From JBBRGG01 sp038240875 (GTDB taxonomy: Bacteria > Planctomycetota > Phycisphaerae > Phycisphaerales > UBA1924), in NCBI GenBank assembly GCA_038240875.1, contig JBBRGG010000184.1:1-7232 (forward strand): a stretch of 7,232 nucleotides of DNA, given 5' to 3'. Position numbers and translations under genes: made by a program. Position 1 is the stretch's first letter; each line of letters starts with the position of its first letter. The notes under the pieces were generated by a model, which ran no database searches, was not told the DNA's origin, and worked only from the letters and a program-made list of their open reading frames with translations. Positions 1 through 5,936 of the stretch are shown piece by piece.

Positions 1-166
1 GTTTCGAATCGCGGGGCTGCGCCGCCACCACACGTGCTGCGACGCCGGAGCGAGGAGGGCCACTGCGTCGGCATCAACGGCGACAGGCTTTGGGTTCGAA
101 ATCGATACGGCCCGTGGTGACCGCATCTCGTGTTGATGACCCGCGAGAGGTGGGATCACGGCTCTA
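1..166. other. Window-edge region with ambiguous coding signal
   Basis: No gene can be assigned with confidence. Two antisense frames sharing codon boundaries both look weakly coding, with purine-rich first positions. On the plus strand a frame open from base 2 ends at TGA 134-136, giving about 44 residues that finish in GFGFEIDTARGDRISC. On the minus strand a frame bounded by TAG at 164-166 could start at GTG 160 or ATG 127 and runs off the left edge, containing NPKPVAVDADAVALLAP. An RNY codon pattern looks the same on both strands, so it cannot choose between them. No ribosome binding site is visible ahead of either minus-strand start. Neither peptide is recognised. Confidence 0.3.
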
Positions 167-173
167 ACGGCGT

Positions 174-316
174 GCCCGAAGAGACGCCGAGACTCTGAGA
201 CTTTCTCGGTTCGGGCGGTAGCCCGCGGGGGGAATCGCGCCGTCCCCGAGTCTCACGTCGCCAGACTGTGAGAGTTTTCGATGAGAGGCATGTCGAACCA
301 CTCGGCAAAAGGTGGT
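174..316. other. GC-rich run of potential stem-loops, no ORF
   Basis: Several perfect complementary arms are packed together. GCCCGAA (174-180) pairs with TTCGGGC (210-216) and encloses CCGAG (187-191)/CTCGG (205-209). CGGGC (212-216) pairs with GCCCG (221-225) around a 4-nt loop. GGGGA (229-233) pairs with TCCCC (243-247). ACCAC (297-301) pairs with GTGGT (312-316). CTCGG can also pair with CCGAG (246-250), so some arms are mutually exclusive. This suggests a structured RNA or switching leader on one strand, but it matches no riboswitch, 6S, SRP, tmRNA or RNase P signature I know. GC-rich DNA produces such arms by chance, so confidence is low. Confidence 0.25.
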
Positions 317-326
317 CAAGAAACGC

Positions 327-356
327 GAACGCCCCAACCTTGCGGTCGGGGCGTTC
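327..356 (-). terminator. Probable terminator of the tRNA-fMet transcript
   Basis: A 9-bp perfect stem, GAACGCCCC (327-335)/GGGGCGTTC (348-356), continues inward past one mismatch into ACC/GGT around a 4-nt loop. On the minus strand it is followed by GCGTTTCTTG, a weak T tract. It lies 45 bp beyond the tRNA 3' end, in the right place to end that transcript. The arms would form equally well in a plus-strand RNA, but the plus-strand flank (ACTTCTAAC) is less terminator-like. Confidence 0.5.
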
Positions 357-370
357 ACTTCTAACGGGTG

Positions 371-393
371 GGTCGGCCAGTTTCTGGACGACC
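371..393 (-). other. Stem-loop just 3' of tRNA-fMet
   Basis: GGTCG (371-375)/CGACC (389-393), one G-A mismatch, then CCAG (377-380)/CTGG (384-387) close a 3-nt loop. It begins 7 bp past the tRNA discriminator base. It could stop 3' exonucleases or position RNase cleavage during tRNA 3'-end maturation. It lacks a T tract, so the hairpin at 327-356 is the better terminator candidate. Confidence 0.45.
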
Positions 394-400
394 TTGGCAA

Positions 401-474
<74 letters not shown>

Positions 475-486
475 ATCGTGGAGGTG

Positions 487-515
487 AGTCTAGGCAGCAA
501 GCCAACTTGGGTCAA
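487..515 (-). promoter_or_regulatory. Sigma70-type promoter of tRNA-fMet
   Basis: On the minus strand, TTGACC (515-510) and TAGACT (492-487) are separated by exactly 17 bp. The -10 element ends 12 bp before the first tRNA base, leaving room for a short 5' leader to be trimmed by RNase P. Five of six -35 bases match consensus. Position and spacing make this the best-supported promoter in the window. Confidence 0.75.
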
Positions 516-649
516 CTTGCCGACGAACTTCGCGTGCTCGCCTTTCTGCTTCGATTGCGCGTGTATTCGCACCCGCTTCAGCGTCGCCTTTCTCAAGGTA
601 AACCTACGAAAGAGCAGACAACGCGCATGTGTATAGACGCGGGTCACAC

Positions 650-678
650 TTGTAACCCTGAGGCAATTAAGGTACTTT
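650..678 (+). promoter_or_regulatory. Weak candidate promoter for purD
   Basis: TTGTAA (650-655) and TACTTT (673-678) are 17 bp apart, directly upstream of the 22-bp repeat. The -10 element matches consensus poorly (three of six), so this is a tentative call. If correct, purD would have an untranslated leader of about 185 nt that includes the repeat. Confidence 0.25.
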
Positions 679-696
679 CCTAGTTGTGTTACGTCC

Positions 697-784
697 GTGT
701 CATGTTCGCGCGTTCTCCAAGTGCTGTTTGCGCACTCTTCGAGTGTTGTCCGCGCGCTGCTTGAGTGTTGTTCGCGCTTTGACT
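697..784 (+). repeat. Degenerate 22-bp tandem repeat, about four units
   Basis: Units fall at 697-718, 719-740, 741-762 and 763-784. The last two are clearest: GAGTGTTGTCCGCGCGCT and GAGTGTTGTTCGCGCTTT open their units. The shared core is GTGYTGTYYGCGC. The first unit is the most diverged. A period of 22 bp is close to two helical turns, so the cores would face the same side of the DNA, as expected for cooperative protein binding. An old replication-slippage array is the simpler alternative. Confidence 0.6.
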
Positions 785-869
785 ACTCGTAATCCACTCA
801 TGGCCACGCTTAGTCCACGCATTGTTCGCGCCTGCCGCAGCCAGTCGCTTCACCTCCGTACACTTCGCG

Positions 870-2324
870 ATGCTTGTGAACGACTCGAACCAAACTGCCC
901 AGAACCAGTCTGCCCAGAACCAATCTGCGTCTGCGTCGAACGCCAGCGCTGCAAACTCTTCTTCGCTCACCGCAGCGAAGGCTACTCCACAAGCAACCAA
1001 ACCTCGCATCGGTGGCGGGCCGCTCAACGTTCTGCTCATCGGCGGCGGCGGCCGCGAGCACGCGCTTGCTATCGCCATGAAGCGTTCGCCGCGTTTGAAC
1101 ACGCTTCACATCACGCATCCTGAAAATCCAGGCTTGGCCGCGTTGGGCATCGCCGTCGATGTGCCTGTCAACATTCGCGAGATCTACCGCCTCCAGAGGT
1201 ATATCGAGAAGCACGCGATCAATCTCGTGGTCATCGGCCCCGAAGAGCCCTTGGCCCAGGGCTTTGCTGATAAACTTGCTTCGGAAAGCACGCTGGTCTT
1301 TGGGCCAGTCGCACAGGCCGCGCGACTCGAAGCCGACAAGTCGTATGCCAAGCAGGTCATGCGTGCCGCGTCGATCCCAACCGCCGAAGCACGCACGTTT
1401 ACCGACGTTGAATCCGCGACCGCCTACATCGAAACGCGCATCGACCCGCCAGTGGTCAAAGCCTCCGGGCTTGCAAAGGGCAAAGGCGTCATCGTCGCTT
1501 CGACACAAGACGAAGCAAAGGACGCAATCCGTCGCATCATGATCAATAAAGAGTTTGGCGACGCTGGCAACAGCGTCTTGATCGAAGAGCGCATGCATGG
1601 CCGCGAAGCCTCCGTCCTCGCCATCGTCGATGGTAAATCAATCCTTGTCCTTCCTGTCTGTCAGGATCACAAGCGCGTTGGCGACAACGACACGGGCCCC
1701 AACACCGGCGGCATGGGCGCCTATTGCCCTAGCGACGCTCTCTCTCTCGCTGACATGCAGCGCGTCGAACGCGAAGTCCTCGTCCCCATCGTCGACACCA
1801 TGCGCCGCGACGGCATCGAGTTCCGAGGCGTTCTTTACGCTGGCCTCATGCTCACGCATGGCGGTCCAAAGGTCCTCGAATTCAATTGCCGATTTGGTGA
1901 TCCCGAATGCCAGGCTCTTGTCTCGCGTCTCACCAGCGACATCCTTGAACTCTTCGTCGCAACCTGCACGAGCAAGCTCGACGAGATCGACGTCACATGG
2001 GACCCGCGCCCATCCTGCTGCATCGTGCTCGCGAGCGAGGGGTACCCCGACAAGCCCAAATTTGGCGTCGAAATCCAAGGCGTTGAACGCGCCGCCGCCC
2101 AGCCTGATGTTCGCGTCGATCATGCTGGTACCAAATTGGTTGCAGGCAAACTCGTCACCGCGGGTGGTCGCGTACTGAACGTGACGGCTCTGGGCTCTTC
2201 GCTCGCCGACGCAGCAAAGAAGGCGTACGCCGCCGCGAGCATGATTACCTTCCCGGGAATGGTCATGCGTACCGACATAGGCCACGTCCTGGCTGTTGCG
2301 CATAGTCCACGCGTTCGCTTCTAA
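870..2324 (+). CDS. purD: Phosphoribosylamine--glycine ligase (GAR synthetase)
   Basis: PurD is a cytoplasmic ATP-grasp enzyme for step two of de novo purine synthesis. It joins 5-phosphoribosylamine and glycine with ATP to give glycinamide ribonucleotide. From ATG 870 the protein has 484 residues. Visible family motifs in order are NVLLIGGGGREHA (53-65), GPEEPLA (123-129), VVKASGLAKGKGV (195-207, ATP-binding loop), EERMHGREAS (239-248), the signature TGPNTGGMGAY (275-285), LEFNCRFGDPECQ (336-348, metal and ATP site) and RTDIG near the C-terminus (467-471). The family usually starts at the GGGGREHA strand and has about 420-430 residues, so the roughly 50 residues before it are an extension rich in Q, N, S and A. 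ATG 870 was chosen because it is the first ATG in the open frame. TTG 822 is possible, and no Shine-Dalgarno helps. No start codon lies closer to the core except GTG 876. No frameshift or missing motif is seen. Confidence 0.97.
   Translation: MLVNDSNQTAQNQSAQNQSASASNASAANSSSLTAAKATPQATKPRIGGGPLNVLLIGGGGREHALAIAMKRSPRLNTLHITHPENPGLAALGIAVDVPVNIREIYRLQRYIEKHAINLVVIGPEEPLAQGFADKLASESTLVFGPVAQAARLEADKSYAKQVMRAASIPTAEARTFTDVESATAYIETRIDPPVVKASGLAKGKGVIVASTQDEAKDAIRRIMINKEFGDAGNSVLIEERMHGREASVLAIVDGKSILVLPVCQDHKRVGDNDTGPNTGGMGAYCPSDALSLADMQRVEREVLVPIVDTMRRDGIEFRGVLYAGLMLTHGGPKVLEFNCRFGDPECQALVSRLTSDILELFVATCTSKLDEIDVTWDPRPSCCIVLASEGYPDKPKFGVEIQGVERAAAQPDVRVDHAGTKLVAGKLVTAGGRVLNVTALGSSLADAAKKAYAAASMITFPGMVMRTDIGHVLAVAHSPRVRF
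895..924 (+). repeat. 15-bp direct repeat in the purD N-terminal extension
   Basis: CTGCCCAGAACCA occurs at 895-907 and again at 910-922, a 15-bp period. It is followed by a third, decayed CTGCG copy. In frame it encodes TAQNQ-SAQNQ-SAS, so unit gain or loss would not break the reading frame. Confidence 0.85.
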
Positions 2325-2370
2325 TACTCTCGCGTCCTCGCTCGCCACCAACTTCGCACAGCTACGAATT

Positions 2371-2400
2371 TCATCGCGTATTGTCGCGTATCATCGCATC
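2371..2400 (+). repeat. 10-bp periodic repeat before the JAMM-like gene
   Basis: Three consecutive decamers, TCATCGCGTA, TTGTCGCGTA and TCATCGCATC, fill the bases immediately upstream of the ATG at 2403. The following bases (GCATGCGCAC) keep a hint of the pattern. The array occupies the place where a ribosome binding site would lie, and no purine-rich Shine-Dalgarno is present. Confidence 0.65.
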
Positions 2401-2402
2401 GC

Positions 2403-4103
2403 ATGCGCACGAACACGACCGCAATCGAAATGTCTTCTTCTTCCGATTCAAACGCATTGGTTGTGAAGGGGCACACTCCACGCACCCGCGTCATCACGCG
2501 ACTGCCTAGCGCCGCTGGCATGTGCATAGGCCTGAATGTTTGCTTGCGTGTTTGTCTGCAAGGCCTCGTACTATCGTCTACTGCGTTCTTCGCTGGAAGC
2601 AGCACAGGATGCTCGTCATCCAAAGAACGCTTCGTCAGCGATAGGCCACTCGCGGATCTCAAAGACAGCAAGGCTGACGCTCGGCTGCGCGTGAATGCCG
2701 TCGATCAATCACGAGCTCAGGCGGGCGATGATCTGGTTTCGTTGAACGCCACCATCACCGCGTACAAAGACGTGCTCTGGCGTTTGCGCGAGCCGGTCGA
2801 AGTTCGCGAAAAAATCCTCGACGTCATGCTCAACGACCCCAACCCGGTTGTTGTCGAAGCTGCCCGCGCTGAAGGCCGAAACCTTCTCCCACTCGAAACC
2901 TCGCGGCGGATCGTCATCAAGTTTGCGGCTGCAGCCGCAGATCGTGGCTGGACCGAATACAACGGCCCACTCATCCGCAGTTGGGCCAAAGCCGTCGGCC
3001 AAAGAATCGGCGAAGACGACCGCACCGAACGTGCCGCCCTGATCAAACTCAACTCCGGCAAAGAGCCTATCCGCATCGTGCTCGATTCCTTTGTCAATCC
3101 ACCCGAGCCGCCGCCGGGCTCAAGTTCAGACTGGCTCAAACGGTTCCGCCGCGATGCGTGGGATCTGCTCGCGCGTCTGGATGACACCGGTTCAGCGCGA
3201 ATGGACCTGATCACGAATCAGTACGCGTCGGCGAGCGCCGACCCCGCCGTCATCGCCCTGCGCCGCTCTGCGGCTGACCTTGGTGCCATCCCGATCACAG
3301 GCGACGAACTTTCTTGGCTCACGTCGCTCGTCGATCCGGAAAAGCCGGAAAACGTCGCGTGGTGGGAACAAGCCAAGACCGCCGTCGCACGCGCGAGAAG
3401 CAAAGGCCCCTTCGAGATTCGGCACGCGGAAGCAATTCGCTGGGCCATGGTGAACACCCCGGCACGCCTCAATGCCTCGCGCGAAGAACTCATGTCAGAA
3501 CTTCGCGCGCGACTCGACACACGCACGCTCATCGGGCGCAAATCCGACCAAGGCGGCGCACGCGTCCGCGATCGCATCGACGATTGGAAAGACTCCATAA
3601 AGTGGGCCGACCTGCTGACCATTCTCGTGATCGATGACGCGATCTCAACCCCGGGGCTCATGGACACGCTTTACACGCAGTCCGCGATGGACATGGCCGA
3701 CACCACAACTGAATATGGCGGCATCATCGGCTTCTCTGACCAGCTCCGCACTCGGAAGGTGACCAACGCATCGAGCAGTCTGTCAGCTGCTAGGTCCGTC
3801 GCCGTGCTCTTCCCGCCCCGCCCTCGCGAACGCCAAGGCGATGACAAGTTCGTAGCGTCCACCGACATGATCTCGGCGAGCGATCGCGCATTGATCCACT
3901 ACCACTTTCATGTCCAACAGCACCGCAACATCGATTACGCTGGCCCCAGCGCGGGCGACCTCACGTACGCGGCTCGCTCTGGCCGGAACTGCATCGTGAT
4001 CACCAGCATTTCCCAAGGCGTCTTGGGAATTGATTATTATCAGCCTGATGGCAAGGTCATAGACCTAGGTACTGTCGAGATCGCTGGTGTTGCATCACGT
4101 TAA
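2403..4103 (+). CDS. Predicted lipoprotein with C-terminal JAMM/MPN+-like domain
   Basis: The product has 566 residues. Residues 1-39 are a polar, Ser-rich extension. A hydrophobic stretch (about 40-66) leads to a lipobox-like STGC with lipidated Cys at C70, so it is probably anchored in a membrane outside the cytoplasm. Residues about 110-400 are mostly helical, and parts such as EVREKILDVMLNDPNPVVVE resemble HEAT-type helices. The C-terminal 150 residues match the order of a JAMM metallopeptidase: EYGGIIG (E437), hydrophobic strands, ALIHYHFH (H501 and H503), GPSAGDL (S516, D519), then YAARSGRNCIVITS and a final sheet-like GIDYYQPDGKVIDLG. Known JAMM enzymes use E, HxH, S and D to hold zinc and cleave isopeptide or peptide bonds. 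Here the H-to-S spacing is 12 residues instead of the usual 7, and the middle residue of HxH is Phe, not Ser or Thr. The gene begins 78 bp after purD and may be co-transcribed with it. ATG 2430 (M10) is an alternative start. The lipoprotein call is fairly firm, while JAMM membership is my inference from motif order. Confidence 0.85.
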   Translation: MRTNTTAIEMSSSSDSNALVVKGHTPRTRVITRLPSAAGMCIGLNVCLRVCLQGLVLSSTAFFAGSSTGCSSSKERFVSDRPLADLKDSKADARLRVNAVDQSRAQAGDDLVSLNATITAYKDVLWRLREPVEVREKILDVMLNDPNPVVVEAARAEGRNLLPLETSRRIVIKFAAAAADRGWTEYNGPLIRSWAKAVGQRIGEDDRTERAALIKLNSGKEPIRIVLDSFVNPPEPPPGSSSDWLKRFRRDAWDLLARLDDTGSARMDLITNQYASASADPAVIALRRSAADLGAIPITGDELSWLTSLVDPEKPENVAWWEQAKTAVARARSKGPFEIRHAEAIRWAMVNTPARLNASREELMSELRARLDTRTLIGRKSDQGGARVRDRIDDWKDSIKWADLLTILVIDDAISTPGLMDTLYTQSAMDMADTTTEYGGIIGFSDQLRTRKVTNASSSLSAARSVAVLFPPRPRERQGDDKFVASTDMISASDRALIHYHFHVQQHRNIDYAGPSAGDLTYAARSGRNCIVITSISQGVLGIDYYQPDGKVIDLGTVEIAGVASR

Positions 4104-4118
4104 GTGCATACATATAAA
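4090..4118 (+). promoter_or_regulatory. Candidate promoter for the LTxxQ-repeat gene
   Basis: TTGCAT (4090-4095) and TATAAA (4113-4118) are separated by 17 bp. The -10 matches five of six consensus bases, but the -35 matches only TTG. The -35 lies inside the last codons of the preceding gene. Transcription from here would give a leader of about 260 nt before ATG 4389. Confidence 0.4.
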
Positions 4119-4249
4119 TAACTTAGGATTACCTTGAACCTGTTTTTGTCTCATGGATCGCAGGTTTCGATCCACTTCTAGTTGGCACATACATTTGTGC
4201 AATGAACGGGTTGGTAGGACGTTAAGCAGGCGTGCAAGAGATTACTCGG

Positions 4250-4301
4250 GCACACGTGTGCTCACAACTCGGGAACATGCAACTGTGGCACAAACACGTG
4301 C
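4250..4301. promoter_or_regulatory. Paired CACGTG sites, one within a 12-bp palindrome
   Basis: GCACACGTGTGC (4250-4261) is a perfect palindrome with CACGTG at its centre (4253-4258). A second CACGTG lies at 4295-4300 within GCACAAACACGTGC. The two cores are 42 bp apart, four helical turns, so a dimeric regulator could bind both on one face of the DNA. No specific regulator can be named. Confidence 0.35.
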
Positions 4302-4375
4302 AAGTGAGTTGCTCCAGGCCTTTCGCCAATCCTCTGAAACACACCAGGCATCACTAACCAATTGTTCGTTCTCAT

Positions 4376-4379
4376 GGAG
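4376..4379 (+). promoter_or_regulatory. GGAG ribosome binding site deciding the start at 4389
   Basis: GGAG lies 9 bp before ATG 4389. It is the only convincing Shine-Dalgarno in the window, where most genes show none. It favours 4389 over the in-frame ATG at 4374, which overlaps the GGAG itself, and over ATG 4428. Confidence 0.55.
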
Positions 4380-4388
4380 TATCAACCG

Positions 4389-5846
4389 ATGCATCGCAAC
4401 AGCACACAAACCATCACGAAATTGGCCATGAAGTCCGGGACGAGCACACGCAGCGTCAAGCGCCTGCTTGCTGCATGTGTCATGGGGATCGCCTTGGCTT
4501 CGATTGCGCTGCCCGCGATTGCCCAGCCTGGCGGCGGCGGTGGTGGTGAAGGTCGCGGCGGTGGTGGACGAATGGGCGGTGGTGGTATGGGCGGTGGAAT
4601 GCGCGACATGATGAGCGAGCCCAGCATGAACAGCGATCAACTCGAACGCTACAGCACCATGCTCACTCTCTCCGACGACCAGAAACAAGCCGCTGGCCTT
4701 CTTCACGATGGCTACGAAGCCGAAATTCGCCAACTTCAAGACGATGTTCGCTCGCAAATGGAATCAATCCGCGACAGGGCTCGCGAATCTGGCGACCCGA
4801 GTGTTTGGCAGGAACTTCGCGAGCCCATGACCAAAGCTCGCGAAAGTCGCAAGATGCTCGACGAAACACTGACCAGCGACCTCAAGTCACTTTTGACCGA
4901 AGAACAAGCCACCAAATGGCCCGCAGTCGAGCGCGCCATGCGGCGCGACCAGACTATCCGTCGTGGCTTGCTCAGTGGCGAACGCATTGATCTCATCAAA
5001 ATAGTTGATGACCTCAAGCTCGCCGACGAAGCTAAGCTGCCTCTGACCGAAGTTCTTGGTCGCTACGAAGAAGATCTCGACCGTGAACTAGTCAAGCGCG
5101 CCTTAGCTACAGACTCGGCGATGAGCCAGATGGACATTCTTCGCGAAGACCCCGCCAAGGCGCAGACTGTTCTTGAAGAAGTTCGCGGCGCTGCGGTTCG
5201 CGTGCGCAATGTCAATCGCCGCTATGCTCGCCAGATTTCTGATCTGCTCCCCACCGACCAAAGGAAACAATTCGACACCGACTTCCAGAAGGCGAGCTTC
5301 CCTGATGTCTACCGCGAAACCCAAGCCACCCGTGGTATGACCGCAGCGATGAGCTTCGACGATCTCACCGAAGAACAACGCACCAAGATCACCACGATTC
5401 AGGAAAAGTACGCGAAAGATGTCGCGGCGATGACCGATCGCATGACCAAGGCTATCGAAGACAACGAAATGACCATGACCGCTGATCGCCTCATGGGCGG
5501 CTTTGGCCGAGGCGGCTTCGGCGGCGGTCGTGGTCAGGGTGGGGGCCAGGGTGGGGGCCAGGGTGGTGGTGGCGAAGATGAAACGCCGTTAGCGAAAGTT
5601 CGCACCGAGCGTCGCGACCTTGATCGAGCCGCTAATGAAGCACTTCGCGAAGCCTTGACCGAAGAACAAATTGAACGCCTTCCTCGCGCGGCGCAGCGCA
5701 TGGGTGGTGGTGGCGGTGGCGACGGTGCCGCAGATGGTGGCGTAGGCCGTCAACGTGGGCGTGGTAATCGCGACGGTGGCGGTGGCGCGGGCGCGGCTGG
5801 GGGTGGCGGCGGCGAAATAGCTCCTCCCACAGATCGTGGCGTCTAA
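4389..5846 (+). CDS. Secreted LTxxQ-repeat (Spy/CpxP-like) glycine-rich protein
   Basis: The product has 485 residues from ATG 4389. A Sec signal peptide is clear: basic SVKR, then LLAACVMGIALASIALP, and a cleavage site AIA-Q after residue 45. The mature protein begins with a Gly-rich stretch (48-71) and continues as charged amphipathic helices. Five LTxxQ-type motifs are spaced along it: LSDDQ (94-98), LTEEQ (169-173), LPTDQ (287-291), LTEEQ (326-330) and LTEEQ (423-427). LTxxQ motifs define the Spy/CpxP family, whose characterised members are periplasmic chaperones or stress sensors of about 160 residues. This protein is about three times longer. Two further Gly-rich stretches (370-395 and 438-475) resemble flexible linkers or a surface tail. 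Export and motif content are visible; a chaperone function is inference. ATG 4428, nearer the signal peptide, is an alternative start without a ribosome binding site. The gene probably has its own promoter, given the 285-bp upstream gap. Confidence 0.93.
   Translation: MHRNSTQTITKLAMKSGTSTRSVKRLLAACVMGIALASIALPAIAQPGGGGGGEGRGGGGRMGGGGMGGGMRDMMSEPSMNSDQLERYSTMLTLSDDQKQAAGLLHDGYEAEIRQLQDDVRSQMESIRDRARESGDPSVWQELREPMTKARESRKMLDETLTSDLKSLLTEEQATKWPAVERAMRRDQTIRRGLLSGERIDLIKIVDDLKLADEAKLPLTEVLGRYEEDLDRELVKRALATDSAMSQMDILREDPAKAQTVLEEVRGAAVRVRNVNRRYARQISDLLPTDQRKQFDTDFQKASFPDVYRETQATRGMTAAMSFDDLTEEQRTKITTIQEKYAKDVAAMTDRMTKAIEDNEMTMTADRLMGGFGRGGFGGGRGQGGGQGGGQGGGGEDETPLAKVRTERRDLDRAANEALREALTEEQIERLPRAAQRMGGGGGGDGAADGGVGRQRGRGNRDGGGGAGAAGGGGGEIAPPTDRGV
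5535..5570 (+). repeat. 12-bp coding tandem repeat (GQGG)
   Basis: CAGGGTGGGGGC at 5535-5546 is repeated exactly at 5547-5558 and imperfectly at 5559-5570. It encodes successive QGGG units in the second Gly-rich island. The unit is a multiple of three, so slippage would change the island length without a frameshift. Confidence 0.9.
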
Positions 5847-5905
5847 AGACCGCACGCAGAAAAGCTTTCCAAGTCTGATTAACTGACGCGCAATATGGTG
5901 CACCC

Positions 5906-5924
5906 CAAGGCTAAGAAAGCCTTG
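5906..5924. terminator. Hairpin between convergent genes
   Basis: CAAGGCT (5906-5912) and AGCCTTG (5918-5924) form a perfect 7-bp stem with a 5-nt loop. It sits in the 90-bp gap between the ends of two convergent genes, the expected place for a bidirectional terminator. Neither side has a T tract, so termination may need Rho or may be inefficient. Confidence 0.45.
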
Positions 5925-5936
5925 CAAGAGTCCCTG

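Larger units (their letters stand above)
516..869. other. Intergenic region upstream of purD, no convincing gene
   Basis: This 354-bp stretch separates the divergent tRNA promoter from purD. The open frames crossing it overlap the tRNA or the purD coding region in another frame and resemble no protein I recognise. What can be seen is a weak promoter candidate (650-678) and a degenerate 22-bp tandem repeat (697-784). The core TTGTTCGCGC occurs again at 822-831, between the repeat and the chosen purD start. Confidence 0.5.
4119..4388 (+). promoter_or_regulatory. Hairpin-rich leader or intergenic region
   Basis: No gene is supported in this 270-bp, AT-richer stretch; a frame opening at ATG 4153 runs into the next gene and looks random. 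It contains four inverted repeats: GGATCG (4155-4160)/CGATCC (4168-4173), GCACA (4185-4189)/TGTGC (4196-4200), the 12-bp palindrome at 4250-4261, and GCAACT (4279-4284)/AGTTGC (4307-4312) enclosing GCAC/GTGC. None has a T tract, so they are not obvious terminators of the upstream gene. They could fold in a 5' leader or be protein-binding sites. Confidence 0.4.

Noticed and set aside
1..30. Possible 3' end of a tRNA: TTCGAAT loop followed by GCCGCCACCA
   Set aside because: The base before the loop is T, not the invariant G53, and CCA is at the wrong distance from the loop; the 5' part lies outside the window.
94..110. Second T-loop-like GGTTCGAAATC
   Set aside because: The invariant C61 after the loop is missing and the flanks do not pair.
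1..127. VAVDADAVALLA on the minus strand resembling the DADAL motif of NAD(P)H-hydrate dehydratase
   Set aside because: The expected following PHPGE motif is absent, and the motif lies too near the frame's start for that family.
164..400. 78-residue minus-strand open frame
   Set aside because: It spans two strong hairpins next to the tRNA, is Arg-rich and random-looking, and resembles no protein.
697..784. CRISPR array
   Set aside because: The 22-bp units abut without spacers and are strongly diverged, so this is a plain tandem repeat.
810..1598. Long minus-strand open frame antisense to purD
   Set aside because: It is an antisense shadow of a well-conserved gene and has no recognisable domain.
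1638..2351. 237-residue minus-strand frame antisense to purD
   Set aside because: It mirrors purD codon periodicity; purD motifs on the plus strand are unambiguous.
4155..4173. Intrinsic terminator for the JAMM-like gene
   Set aside because: The stem is only 6 bp and is not followed by a T tract; the T5 run lies upstream of it.
4153..4431. 92-residue frame in the leader of the LTxxQ gene
   Set aside because: It overlaps the LTxxQ signal-peptide coding region in another frame, has random composition, and crosses hairpins.
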